DNA of 64,000 bases, taken from the NCBI RefSeq assembly GCF_001634885.1, contig NZ_LWEX01000406.1:22841-86840 (forward strand), in the 5' to 3' direction. The DNA comes from Sulfitobacter sp. HI0040. Lineage in GTDB: Bacteria > Pseudomonadota > Alphaproteobacteria > Rhodobacterales > Rhodobacteraceae. The notes beneath the pieces are model-generated. The model was not told the origin of the DNA and made no database searches. It saw only the letters and a list, made by a program, of their open reading frames with translations. Position numbers and translations under genes: made by a program. This document shows, in pieces, positions 44,401-53,592 of this stretch (its first letter is position 1; each line of letters opens with the position of its first letter).

Positions 44401-44998
44401 AGGCCATCTCCACAAACCCGCGTTCCGTGGTTCGCTCCGCTTCGGGCTGCCCGTCCTCGCCCGGATGGCGCTGCAATTCGACGTAAAGCCGGTTCTCGAA
44501 CGCAGCCGCAAGGCGCTTCATCAGCGCCTCCGCCGCCGGGGCCTGCCCTTTCTGCAAGAATTGACCCACCGGCCCGTCCGGGCCACCGGTCAGACAGATG
44601 AGCCCGCCTGAATGCGCCTCGATCTGCTCCAGCGTGACTTCGGGGCGCGCGCCACCCTTGTCGATATAGAGGGCCGAGTTCAGCTTCATCAGGTTTTCGT
44701 ATCCCGCCTCGGACTGCGCCAGCAGAACGAGGGGGGCAGGTGCACGCGGGGTTTCCCCGGGACGGACCGGCGCATAGGCCACGTCAATCTGGCAGCCGAG
44801 TATGGGCTGGATACCCGCATCGGCCATCGCGACGGAGAATTCCAACGCCGCGAACATGTTGTTGGTATCGGTCAGCGCCACGGCAGGCATGCCCGCATCG
44901 CGACACATGCCCGGCAGTTTCTTCAGCCGCAGCGCGCCTTCCAGCAGGGAATATTCCGAGTGGGTGCGCAGGTGAATGAATCGGGGATCGTTTGCCAT
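41486..44998 (-). CDS. dnaE: DNA polymerase III alpha subunit
   Basis: The 1170-residue replicative polymerase (DnaE1 type). The PHP domain opens [19 protein letters not shown] (about 7-25). The palm contains [16 protein letters not shown] and the catalytic Asp pair in [16 protein letters not shown] (about 399-414). The fingers show [19 protein letters not shown] and [29 protein letters not shown]. The C-terminal OB domain is at about 990-1070 ([24 protein letters not shown]). The length fits DnaE1 and the PHP residues look complete. It is divergent from xdhA across about 180 bases and is not in an obvious operon. Confidence 0.97.
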   Translation of the reverse strand: [1170 protein letters not shown]

Positions 44999-45178
44999 GA
45001 CCGAACCTTACGGGACACCGCCCGCCCCGACCAGAGGCGCGGAACCGGCCTTTGCCTTTTCTCTTGCCAAGTCGGGCATCCCGCGCTTAGCCTTGGGTCC
45101 ACTTGCCCGCGCTGTCTTCTACGTCGCATCGAACACAGCGCTCCACGGGCCCCGGTACCGCGACAGGTCTTATTTCAG

Positions 45179-46582
45179 ATGGACATCACTTTTCTTCTCA
45201 ATGGAGAAGTCGTGTCGCTATCCGGCATTTCCCCAACGACGACATTGCTGGACTGGCTTCGCGAGGAACGCGGCCTTACGGGAACCAAGGAAGGCTGCAA
45301 CGAAGGCGATTGCGGGGCCTGTTCCGTCATGATCGCGGATGAACAGGGCGCGCGCGCGCTGAACGGCTGCATCCTGTTCCTGCCCCAGATCGATGGACGG
45401 CACGTGATTACGGTCGAAGGACTGAGCGCAGCGGACGGCACGCTGCACCCGGTGCAGGAACGGCTGGTGGAATACCATGGCAGCCAATGCGGTTTCTGCA
45501 CGCCGGGCTTCGCCGTGACGATGGCGACCGCGCATCTGAACGGCGCGCGCGATCACGACACGCAACTGGCGGGCAACCTTTGCCGCTGCACCGGATACGC
45601 TCCGATCGTCCGCGCCGCCGAGGCCGCCGCTGGGGATCCGGTCCCGCCACATCTGGCCAGTTTGTCGGACTTCAAGGCACCGCATGCCGCCGCGCGGGCG
45701 CCGGAAATCGGCACGGAATCTGATACGACCGCATTCCAACCGAGGGATGTGGCTACGCTGGCTGAATGGTATCTCGCCCATCCCGAGGCCACGCTCATCG
45801 CCGGGGCAACGGACGTGGGCCTGTGGGTCACGAAAGGGTTCCGCGATCTGGGCCCGGTCGCCTTCCTTAACCGCTGCGAGGGCCTCGCCGGTGTGGAAAT
45901 GACCGAGGAGGGATGGCGCATCGGTGCCATGACGACGCTGACGACCTTCGAACAGGCGCTTGCCCCGCATTTCCCCAGTCTGGGGGCCATGCTGCGGCGC
46001 TACGGGTCGGTTCAGGTGCGCAACGCCGCCACGGTCGGCGGCAACATCGCCAATGGCTCCCCCATCGGGGACAGCCCGCCTGCGCTGATCGCGCTAGGCA
46101 CCCGATTGCACCTGCGCCGGGGGGCGGATCGGCGCAGCCTTCCGCTCGAAGAGTTCTTCATCGAATACGGCAAGCAGGACCGGGCAGAGGGCGAATTCGT
46201 CGAAGCGGTCACGATCCCGGCCCAGCCCGATACCCTGCGCTGCTACAAGATTTCCAAACGGTTCGATCAGGACATCTCGGCGGTCTGCGGATGCATTTCC
46301 ATCACCTGTGAAAACGACAGGATCACCGGGGCGCGGCTGGCCTACGGGGGCATGGCGGGCATACCGAAACGCGCAAGCGGGGCGGAAGCGGCGCTGTTGG
46401 GAAAACGTTTCGAAGAATCTGCAATACGTGAAGCGATGACCGTGATGGCCGAGGATTTCACGCCGCTGTCTGACATGCGCGCCTCCTCCGGCTATCGGCT
46501 CGAAACGGCACAAAATCTTTTGCTACGGTATTTCCATGACATGAACGGCGCACAGACGGACGTGCGGGGAGTGATGGCATGA
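45179..46582 (+). CDS. xdhA: xanthine dehydrogenase small subunit (FeS/FAD)
   Basis: A 467-residue subunit that passes electrons from the molybdenum site to NAD. The plant-type [2Fe-2S] motif GCNEGDCGACSVM is at about 38-50 and the second cluster in CGFCTPGF and GNLCRCTGY (about 103-141). The FAD domain begins near 185, with LIAGATDVGLWVTK and TVGGNIANGSPIGDSPPAL, and ends with the CO-dehydrogenase flavoprotein C-terminal domain. The ATG at 45179 gives the standard MDITFLLNGE start. The open frame upstream to 44612 is antisense to dnaE. The stop overlaps xdhB by 4 bases. Confidence 0.95.
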   Translation: MDITFLLNGEVVSLSGISPTTTLLDWLREERGLTGTKEGCNEGDCGACSVMIADEQGARALNGCILFLPQIDGRHVITVEGLSAADGTLHPVQERLVEYHGSQCGFCTPGFAVTMATAHLNGARDHDTQLAGNLCRCTGYAPIVRAAEAAAGDPVPPHLASLSDFKAPHAAARAPEIGTESDTTAFQPRDVATLAEWYLAHPEATLIAGATDVGLWVTKGFRDLGPVAFLNRCEGLAGVEMTEEGWRIGAMTTLTTFEQALAPHFPSLGAMLRRYGSVQVRNAATVGGNIANGSPIGDSPPALIALGTRLHLRRGADRRSLPLEEFFIEYGKQDRAEGEFVEAVTIPAQPDTLRCYKISKRFDQDISAVCGCISITCENDRITGARLAYGGMAGIPKRASGAEAALLGKRFEESAIREAMTVMAEDFTPLSDMRASSGYRLETAQNLLLRYFHDMNGAQTDVRGVMA

Positions 46583-49011
46583 GCGTCGCGCGCCCCCTCC
46601 CCCATGACGCGGCGCGGCTGCACGTATCGGGCACCGCCCGGTACGTGGATGATATTCCCCTGCCCCGCACCGCCCTGCATCTTGCCTTTGGCCTGTCGAC
46701 CACGGCAGCCGGGCGGCTCGACCGGCTCGACCTTGATGCGGTGCGAACGGCACCCGGGGTCGTGGCCGTGCTGACGGCGGCCGACCTGCCGAATGACTGC
46801 GATACCTCGCCCTCGAACCATGATGAACCTCTGCTCGCTACATCCGACGTGCATTACGCGGGCCAGCCGATGTTCCTCGTTGTCGCGACATCGCATCTCG
46901 CGGCGCGGCGGGCGGCACGGCTGGGCATAGCAAAGATCGAACCGCGGGCCCCCATCCTCACCATCGAAGAGGCGCTTGAAGCCGATAGCCGCTTCGAAGA
47001 CGGCCCCCGAGTTTATAGCAAGGGCGACGCCCCGACCGCGCTGACCGCCGCGCCCCACCGGCTGAAGGGCCAGGTGCATATCGGCGGGCAAGAGCATTTC
47101 TACCTCGAAGGACAGGCGGCCCTCGCCCTGCCCCAGGACAACGGGGATATGGTGGTGCATTCATCGACCCAGCATCCCACGGAAATCCAGCACAAGGTCG
47201 CCGAGGCTATCGGGCGCCCCATGCATGCTGTCCGGGTGGAAACCCGCCGGATGGGCGGAGGTTTCGGCGGCAAGGAAAGCCAAGGCAATGCGCTCGCCGT
47301 GGCCTGCGCCGTCGCGGCCATGATCACGGGCCGCCCCTGCAAGATGCGCTATGACCGCGATGACGACATGATCGTCACCGGCAAGCGCCATGATTTTCGC
47401 ATCGATTACGATGTGGGTTTCGACGGCGAAGGCCACATTACCGCGCTGGACGTGACGCATTACACCCGCTGCGGCTGGTCGATGGATCTGTCCCTTCCGG
47501 TGGCCGACCGCGCGATGCTGCACGCGGACAATGCCTATCACCTGACGGATGTGCGCATAATCTCGCACCGTCTTCGCACGAACATGGCAAGTGCGACGGC
47601 CTTCCGGGGCTTTGGCGGGCCACAGGGGATCGTCGGAATCGAACGGATCATGGATCACATCGCTCACACGCTCGACTATGATCCGCTGCGCATTCGGCAG
47701 GCCAATTACTACGCCGACAGCGAGGGCGGCGACGACACATCGAAGCCGGAAGAGGCTGCACGAGACGACCGTGCGCTGCCCCCGCACCCCGAGCGTGACC
47801 TCGCCTCCCGCGGGGCCGAGCCTGTGCCGTCGGGGGCGAAAGCGCCGCAGCCGGATGCCTCTGCCGCCCCGGACGGCCAGACGACGCCCTATCACCAGCC
47901 GGTCACGGATTGCATCATCAACGCGGTGACAGAACGGCTGTTGAAAAGCTCGGATTACCCCGCCCGGCGCGCGGCCATTGCGCAATGGAACGCTGAACAG
48001 CCTTTGCTGAAACGCGGCATCGCGCTGACGCCAGTCAAGTTCGGCATTTCATTTACGCTGACGCACCTCAATCAGGCGGGGGCGCTCGTACATGTCTATC
48101 AGGATGGATCGATCCACCTGAACCACGGCGGGACCGAAATGGGTCAGGGCCTGTTCCAGAAGGTCGCGCAGGTGGCGGCAGACCGGTTCGGCGTGCCGCT
48201 GGACAGCATTCGCATCACGGCGACGGACACCGCGAAGGTGCCCAATACCTCCGCCACCGCTGCCTCTTCGGGGTCCGATCTCAACGGGATGGCCGCCCGC
48301 GTCGCCTGCGACAAGATCCGCGACCGGATGGCCCGGCACCTCGCCGAAAGGCATCAGGCCGATCCCGAGGATGTCGTCTTTGCGGACGGGCAAGTCCGGG
48401 TAGGCGGCGAAACGATGAGTTTTGCCCGCGCCGCCGCTTCGGCCTATGAAAACCGGATCAGCCTGTCGGCCACCGGCTACTACAAGACCCCCGGCATCGA
48501 ATGGGACCGCATCAGGGGCCGGGGGCGTCCGTTCTTCTACTTTGCCTATGGCGCGGCGGTGACGGAAGTGGTCATCGACACGCTGACCGGGGAGAACCGG
48601 ATCCTGCGCACCGATATCCTGCATGACGCAGGGGCCTCCCTGAACCCGGCAATCGATATCGGCCAGATAGAAGGCGGTTATGTGCAGGGTGCCGGTTGGC
48701 TGACGACAGAAGAGCTCGTGTGGGACGAAGCCGGTGTTCTGCGCACCCATGCGCCGTCAACCTATAAGATCCCCGCCTGCTCCGACCGCCCGCCCGTCTT
48801 CAACGTCGCCCTCTGGGACGCGCCCAACCGGGCCGAAACGATCTATCGGTCGAAGGCGGTCGGGGAACCCCCGCTGATGCTCGGCATTTCCGCATGGGCC
48901 GCTTTGGCAGACGCTGCCCGCGCCTGCGGGCCGCACTTTCCCGACCTGCAGACGCCCGCTACCGCAGAGGCGGTACTTGCCGCCGTGAAGCGAGCACGCC
49001 ATGGGGTTTGA
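46579..49011 (+). CDS. xdhB: xanthine dehydrogenase molybdopterin-binding subunit
   Basis: An 810-residue subunit oxidising hypoxanthine and xanthine to urate. It contains the Mo-cofactor binding motifs GGGFGGKESQGN (about 227-238) and TAFRGFGGPQG (about 339-349), EMGQGLFQKVAQ (about 520-531) and the catalytic Glu in KAVGEPPLMLGIS (near 761). Residues about 381-434 are an extra Pro/Ala/Asp/Glu-rich linker between RQANYYADSE and TPYHQPVTDC. Most XdhB proteins go straight from one to the other. It is coupled to xdhA by a 4-base overlap and overlaps xdhC by 11 bases. Confidence 0.95.
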   Translation: MSVARPLPHDAARLHVSGTARYVDDIPLPRTALHLAFGLSTTAAGRLDRLDLDAVRTAPGVVAVLTAADLPNDCDTSPSNHDEPLLATSDVHYAGQPMFLVVATSHLAARRAARLGIAKIEPRAPILTIEEALEADSRFEDGPRVYSKGDAPTALTAAPHRLKGQVHIGGQEHFYLEGQAALALPQDNGDMVVHSSTQHPTEIQHKVAEAIGRPMHAVRVETRRMGGGFGGKESQGNALAVACAVAAMITGRPCKMRYDRDDDMIVTGKRHDFRIDYDVGFDGEGHITALDVTHYTRCGWSMDLSLPVADRAMLHADNAYHLTDVRIISHRLRTNMASATAFRGFGGPQGIVGIERIMDHIAHTLDYDPLRIRQANYYADSEGGDDTSKPEEAARDDRALPPHPERDLASRGAEPVPSGAKAPQPDASAAPDGQTTPYHQPVTDCIINAVTERLLKSSDYPARRAAIAQWNAEQPLLKRGIALTPVKFGISFTLTHLNQAGALVHVYQDGSIHLNHGGTEMGQGLFQKVAQVAADRFGVPLDSIRITATDTAKVPNTSATAASSGSDLNGMAARVACDKIRDRMARHLAERHQADPEDVVFADGQVRVGGETMSFARAAASAYENRISLSATGYYKTPGIEWDRIRGRGRPFFYFAYGAAVTEVVIDTLTGENRILRTDILHDAGASLNPAIDIGQIEGGYVQGAGWLTTEELVWDEAGVLRTHAPSTYKIPACSDRPPVFNVALWDAPNRAETIYRSKAVGEPPLMLGISAWAALADAARACGPHFPDLQTPATAEAVLAAVKRARHGV

Positions 49012-49948
49012 TCGCGAGGCATTGATCGCCGCCTGTACGCGGCACGGGCGCGTGGCGCGCGTCGTGGTGGCAGCAGTCAGAGGGTCCGCCCCGCGGGAGG
49101 CGGGTACCGCGATGCTGATCTGGCAGGGGGGGCAGGACGGCACCATCGGCGGTGGCAGGCTGGAGCATGAGCTGACCGGGCATGCACGTGCACTATTGGC
49201 AACGGGACAGTCCGAACGCATCTTTGGTCGCCATGCCCTCGGCCCGGAATTGGGCCAGTGCTGCGGCGGCAGCGTCGACATGCTGACCGAAGTGTACGAC
49301 AGCCAAAGCGCCGCGGCCCTGCCCGAGGATATCGTGGCGCGCGGGCCGGGGGAAATGCCGCTTGCCGTCCGGCGATTGCTGGCGGAGGCGCGCAACGGCA
49401 AGGGCCTGCCGGACGCCAGATATCTGAATCGCTGGATGGTCGAACCGGTCTCGCGGAACGAAATGCCCGTCTGGATCTGGGGCGCGGGGCATGTGGGGCG
49501 GGCGCTCGTCAACGTGTTGGCCCCGCTGCCCGATATGGGGCTGACCTGGGTGGATACGCATCCGGATCGCTTTCCCCAAACCATCCCCGAGGGGGTGACA
49601 GTCCTGCCCGCGGCGGAGCCTGCGCGGCTCATCCCCCATGCCCCCCGCGACGCCGCCCATCTGATCGTGACCTATTCCCATGCCCTTGACCTCGCGCTGT
49701 GTGACGGGCTGCTCCGCCACGGGGCACGCTTTACCGGACTGATCGGCTCCGCCACGAAATGGGCGCGTTTTCGCAAGCGGCTTGCGGCGATGGGGCATCC
49801 TGCAGAACGGATCGGCACCATCACCTGCCCGATCGGTGATCCGGGACTTGGAAAGCATCCGCAGCAGATCGCCCTTGGCGTGGCCGCGCAACTGTTGCAC
49901 CTTGGGGCGCAACCGGTGCAAATCGCGCCAGAGGAGAATACCGCGTGA
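49001..49948 (+). CDS. xdhC: xanthine dehydrogenase accessory protein XdhC
   Basis: A 315-residue XdhC/CoxI family protein that delivers and sulfurates the molybdenum cofactor for XdhB. The N-terminal domain contains VRGSAPREAGTAMLI and GQCCGGSVDMLTE, the Cys-containing motif of the family (about 86-98). The C-terminal Rossmann-like domain starts near 155 with VWIWGAGHVGRALVNVLAPL and ends FTGLIGSATKWARFRKRLAA..PIGDPGLGKHPQQIALGVAAQLL. Start and stop overlap the neighbouring genes, so it is translated as part of xdhABC and the ABC importer operon. Confidence 0.94.
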   Translation: MGFDREALIAACTRHGRVARVVVAAVRGSAPREAGTAMLIWQGGQDGTIGGGRLEHELTGHARALLATGQSERIFGRHALGPELGQCCGGSVDMLTEVYDSQSAAALPEDIVARGPGEMPLAVRRLLAEARNGKGLPDARYLNRWMVEPVSRNEMPVWIWGAGHVGRALVNVLAPLPDMGLTWVDTHPDRFPQTIPEGVTVLPAAEPARLIPHAPRDAAHLIVTYSHALDLALCDGLLRHGARFTGLIGSATKWARFRKRLAAMGHPAERIGTITCPIGDPGLGKHPQQIALGVAAQLLHLGAQPVQIAPEENTA

Positions 49949-51465
49949 CCGATACGCCCCTGTTGCAGCTGGACGGACTCACCAAGGGCTACCCCGGCGT
50001 GATGGCCAATGACGATGTATCCCTGTCGATCGCGGCGGGTGAGGTCCATGCCCTGCTGGGCGAAAACGGCGCAGGCAAATCCACCCTGGTCAAAATGATC
50101 TACGGGCTGGTCAAACCCGATGCGGGCCGCATGAAAATGTTCGGCAAACCATATGATCCCACCGACCCCCATGCGGCACGTACCGCGGGCGTCGGCATGG
50201 TCTTTCAGCACTTCTCGCTCTTTGACGCATTGACCGTGGCCGAGAACATCGCACTGGGCATGGAAAACGCACCGAAGATGCGCGAACTCAGCCGACGTAT
50301 CCGCGAGGTGTCGGAAACCTATGGCCTTCCGCTCGCGCCCGACCGGACGGTGGGCGATCTTTCTGCCGGGGAACGTCAACGGGTGGAGATCATCCGCTGT
50401 CTCTTGCAGGATCCCAAACTGCTGATCATGGACGAACCGACCTCGGTCCTCACCCCGCAGGAAGTCGAAATCCTGTTCAAGACGCTGCGCAAGCTCAGCG
50501 CGGAAGGGACGGCGATCCTCTATATCTCGCACAAGTTGGGTGAAATTCGCGCGCTTTGCGACAGTGCCACGATCCTGCGATTGGGAAAAGTGGTGGGGCA
50601 TTGTACCCCGTCGGAGACCTCGGCCCGGGAAATGGCCGAGATGATGGTCGGCAACACCCTGCAAACCCCCGTGCGCGCCGGTAAAACGCCCGGCGACGTG
50701 GTGCTGGAACTAAAGAACCTCTCGGCCCGTTCGCCCAGCGCTTTCGGCATGCCGCTTCGGGAGATCAGCGTTTCCGTCAGGCGGGGCGAAATCCTCGGCA
50801 TCGGGGGCGTGGCAGGGAACGGGCAAGACGAATTGTTGGCCGCCCTTTCAGGCGAAACCCTGTCGCCCCGGGGAACGATCCTATTTCAAAACAGCGACGT
50901 GGGCCTGATGGGGCCCACCATGCGGCGCGCCGTGGGCATCCTGAGCGCGCCCGAGGAACGGCTGGGCCATGCCGCGGTGCCCGACATGTCGCTTACCGAG
51001 AATGCCATGCTGACCGGTGCGGCCCGCGAAGGCCTGGACCGGGGCGGGCTGTTGGATTGGCGCGCTGCCCGTGACTTTGCCAAACGGATCATCGAGGCCT
51101 TCGATGTCCGTACGCCCGGCCCCGCCAATGCGGCGCGGTCGCTTTCCGGCGGGAACCTGCAGAAGTTCGTGATCGGGCGCGAGGTCTTGCAGCGCCCGGA
51201 GCTGCTGGTGGTGAACCAGCCGACATGGGGCGTCGACGCCTCAGCCGCTGCGGCCATCCGCCAGGCCCTTCTCGATCTGGCAGAAAACGGAGCGGCCATT
51301 GTCGTGATCTCGCAGGATCTGGACGAATTGATGGAGATATCGGATCGCTTCGCGGCGCTGAACGAGGGCCGTCTGTCGGAGCCGCGCCCGGCGCAGGAAC
51401 TGTCGGTCGAAGAGATCGGCCTGATGATGGGTGGATCGCACGGGATGGAGGTTGCGCATGTCTGA
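49945..51465 (+). CDS. BMP-type nucleoside/purine ABC importer, duplicated ATP-binding protein
   Basis: A 506-residue protein with two nucleotide-binding domains. The first has Walker A GENGAGKSTL (about 37-46), signature LSAGERQRVEI and Walker B LLIMDEPTSVL. The second has a degenerate Walker A (GVAGNGQDELL), signature LSGGNLQK and a Walker B LLVVNQPTWGVD with Asn-Gln instead of Asp-Glu. It is therefore presumably ATP-binding but hydrolysis-poor. This asymmetry is normal for the RbsA/NupA class. The start overlaps the xdhC stop by 4 bases. With the two permeases and the BMP protein downstream, it forms a complete importer, very likely for purines or nucleosides feeding XdhAB. Confidence 0.93.
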   Translation: MTDTPLLQLDGLTKGYPGVMANDDVSLSIAAGEVHALLGENGAGKSTLVKMIYGLVKPDAGRMKMFGKPYDPTDPHAARTAGVGMVFQHFSLFDALTVAENIALGMENAPKMRELSRRIREVSETYGLPLAPDRTVGDLSAGERQRVEIIRCLLQDPKLLIMDEPTSVLTPQEVEILFKTLRKLSAEGTAILYISHKLGEIRALCDSATILRLGKVVGHCTPSETSAREMAEMMVGNTLQTPVRAGKTPGDVVLELKNLSARSPSAFGMPLREISVSVRRGEILGIGGVAGNGQDELLAALSGETLSPRGTILFQNSDVGLMGPTMRRAVGILSAPEERLGHAAVPDMSLTENAMLTGAAREGLDRGGLLDWRAARDFAKRIIEAFDVRTPGPANAARSLSGGNLQKFVIGREVLQRPELLVVNQPTWGVDASAAAAIRQALLDLAENGAAIVVISQDLDELMEISDRFAALNEGRLSEPRPAQELSVEEIGLMMGGSHGMEVAHV

Positions 51466-51537
51466 CCGGACGCGCCGAATGGCGACCCGACCCTCCGGGG
51501 GGGATTTTGAACCATTTGGAAGAAAGAGGCCGCGCGC

Positions 51538-52623
51538 GTGATCCGGTTCGAGAAACGGCCCCAGCCCAGCCGCGCCCTGTCGCTCGCCACCCCGTTGCTG
51601 GCGGTGCTCGCCACCATGATCTTTGGCGGGCTGCTGTTTATGGCGCTGGGCAAAGACCCCGTCACCTCCATCGTCACCATTTTCTGGGAGCCATTGTTCG
51701 GTGAGTTCGCTTTTTATTACCGCCCGCAGCTGCTCATCAAAGGGGCGCCGCTGGTCCTGATCGCTATCGGATTGTCGCTGGGCTTCAAGGCCGGCATCTG
51801 GAACATCGGGGCCGAGGGGCAGTACATCATAGGTGCCATCTTCGGTGCGGGCGCCGGGCTGGCCTTCTATCCGGCAGAGGGGTGGTTCATCTTTCCGCTG
51901 ATGATCCTTGCCGGGGCGTTCGGCGGCTGGATCTGGGCGATGATCCCCGGCTTTCTGAAGGTGCGCTTCGGGACGAATGAAATCCTCGTATCATTGATGC
52001 TGGTCTACGTGGCGGAGCAGTTTCTGGCCTCGATGTCATTAGGGCTGCTCAAGAATCCCGAAGGCTTCGGTTTTCCCGGCTCGCGGAACCTGCAGCAATA
52101 TGAGCCTGCGCATAATGCCGAACTGCTGGCCGGGTCCGGAATGCACTGGGGCGTTGTGGCGGCGCTTATTGCGGTGATCTTCGCCTATGTCCTCCTGACG
52201 AAACACAGGCTGGGCTTTGCGATCCGCGTTACGGGCGAAGCACCCCGCGCGGCACGCTTTTCGGGGGTGAGCCCTGCCCGGCTTATCCTGTTCTGCATGG
52301 GTCTTTCCGGCCTGCTGGCTGGGCTCGCGGGCATGTTCGAGGTTTCGGGCCCCGCCGGGCAGATCACGATTGACTTCAACGTAGGCTACGGTTTCACGGC
52401 GATCATCGTGGCGTTCCTCGGTCGGCTCCATCCTATCGGGATCCTTCTGGCCGGGGGTCTGATGGCGCTGACCTACATCGGGGGGGACATTGCGCAGTCG
52501 AACCTCGGCCTGCCCGCCGCCGCGATCCAGGTGTTCCAGGGCATGCTGCTGTTCTTCCTTTTGGCCTTCGACATCCTGACCAACTACCGGCTCCGCCGGC
52601 AACACACGGCGGAGACGGCCTGA
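51538..52623 (+). CDS. BMP-type ABC importer permease 1
   Basis: A 361-residue inner-membrane permease of the BPD_transp_2 family with about nine helices. The segment LLIKGAPLVLIAIGLSLGFKAGIWNIGAEGQYIIGAI (about 63-100) is typical of the NupB/YufP type. HRLGFAIRVTGEAPRAARFSGVS is the ATPase-contact loop, and GYGFTAIIVAFLGRLHPIGI follows. It begins with GTG at 51538, preceded by an AGAGG site. A 72-base gap to the ATPase gene is the largest in the cluster. Its stop overlaps the second permease start by one base. Confidence 0.92.
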   Translation: MIRFEKRPQPSRALSLATPLLAVLATMIFGGLLFMALGKDPVTSIVTIFWEPLFGEFAFYYRPQLLIKGAPLVLIAIGLSLGFKAGIWNIGAEGQYIIGAIFGAGAGLAFYPAEGWFIFPLMILAGAFGGWIWAMIPGFLKVRFGTNEILVSLMLVYVAEQFLASMSLGLLKNPEGFGFPGSRNLQQYEPAHNAELLAGSGMHWGVVAALIAVIFAYVLLTKHRLGFAIRVTGEAPRAARFSGVSPARLILFCMGLSGLLAGLAGMFEVSGPAGQITIDFNVGYGFTAIIVAFLGRLHPIGILLAGGLMALTYIGGDIAQSNLGLPAAAIQVFQGMLLFFLLAFDILTNYRLRRQHTAETA

Positions 52624-53543
52624 TGGATCTTTCGGCGATCAACCCCCTGCTCTTCGTGGCCGGGTTTCTTGTGGCGGCGACACCGCTGATTTTCGCGGCC
52701 ATTGGCGAGTTGGTGGCCGAAAAGTCCGGCGTGCTGAACCTTGGCGTCGAAGGCATGATGATCACCGGCGCGATCTGCGGTTTCGCCACTGCGGTCGAAA
52801 CCGGCTCTCCACTTCTCGGGTTCGCCGCTGCCGCTGCAGGCGGGGCGGCACTGTCGCTGCTGTTTGCATTCCTTACGCAAGTCACGCTTGCCAATCAGGT
52901 CGCATCCGGCCTTGCGCTGACGCTTTTCGGGTTGGGCCTTTCCGCCCTGTTGGGTCAGGGCTACGTCGGGGTGAAGCCGCCCCGGCTGGGCGATATCGAC
53001 TTCGGCCCGCTGGCTGACATCCCGGTGATCGGGCCCATTCTCTTTACCCATGACATCATTCTTTATCTTGGGATCGCGCTCGTCGCCGGGGTCTGGGTGC
53101 TGCTCCGCTTCACCCGGGCGGGGCTGATCCTGCGGGCGGTCGGCGAAAGCCATAATGCGGCGCATGCGCTGGGGTACAAGGTTCGCCGTATCCGCACCCT
53201 TGCCATCGTCTTCGGCGGTGCCTGCGCGGGACTGGGCGGTGCCTACATCAGCCTGATCCGCGTCCCGCAATGGACAGAAGGCATGACCGCGGGCGTGGGC
53301 TGGATTGCCCTCGCGCTCGTGGTATTTGCCAGTTGGAAGCCCTGGCGCTTGCTGCTGGGTGCCTATCTTTTTGGCGGTATCACCCAGTTGCAGCTCAATC
53401 TGCAGGGGGCGGGCGTTGCCATACCGGTCGAGTATCTGGCAATGTCGCCCTACCTCATCACCATCCTTGTGCTGGTGATCCTTTCGGCGGATAAAAGTGC
53501 CGCACCGGCCTCGCTTGGCCGGAACTTCCACGCCTCGGGTTAG
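52623..53543 (+). CDS. BMP-type ABC importer permease 2
   Basis: A 306-residue membrane permease, about eight helices, of the NupC/YufQ type. It has ATPLIFAAIGELVAEKSGVLNLGVEGMMITGAI (about 19-52), LANQVASGLALTLFGLGLSALLGQGY, the contact loop GLILRAVGESHNAAHALGYKV and a final helix LITILVLVILS. It pairs with permease 1 to form the translocation path. The GEL...GVLNLGVEGMM motif is shared by nucleoside and riboflavin-like importers of this class. Confidence 0.92.
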   Translation: MDLSAINPLLFVAGFLVAATPLIFAAIGELVAEKSGVLNLGVEGMMITGAICGFATAVETGSPLLGFAAAAAGGAALSLLFAFLTQVTLANQVASGLALTLFGLGLSALLGQGYVGVKPPRLGDIDFGPLADIPVIGPILFTHDIILYLGIALVAGVWVLLRFTRAGLILRAVGESHNAAHALGYKVRRIRTLAIVFGGACAGLGGAYISLIRVPQWTEGMTAGVGWIALALVVFASWKPWRLLLGAYLFGGITQLQLNLQGAGVAIPVEYLAMSPYLITILVLVILSADKSAAPASLGRNFHASG

Positions 53544-53556
53544 AGGCATCGAGTAA

Positions 53557-53573
53557 GCCCCGACTAACGGGGC
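53557..53573 (+). terminator. small intra-operon hairpin before the BMP gene
   Basis: GCCCCG, loop ACTAA, CGGGGC lies in the 49-base gap between the permease and binding-protein genes, without a T tract. It may adjust the ratio of binding protein to permease mRNA. Confidence 0.45.
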
Positions 53574-53592
53574 ATCAACAGGGGAGACCTTC

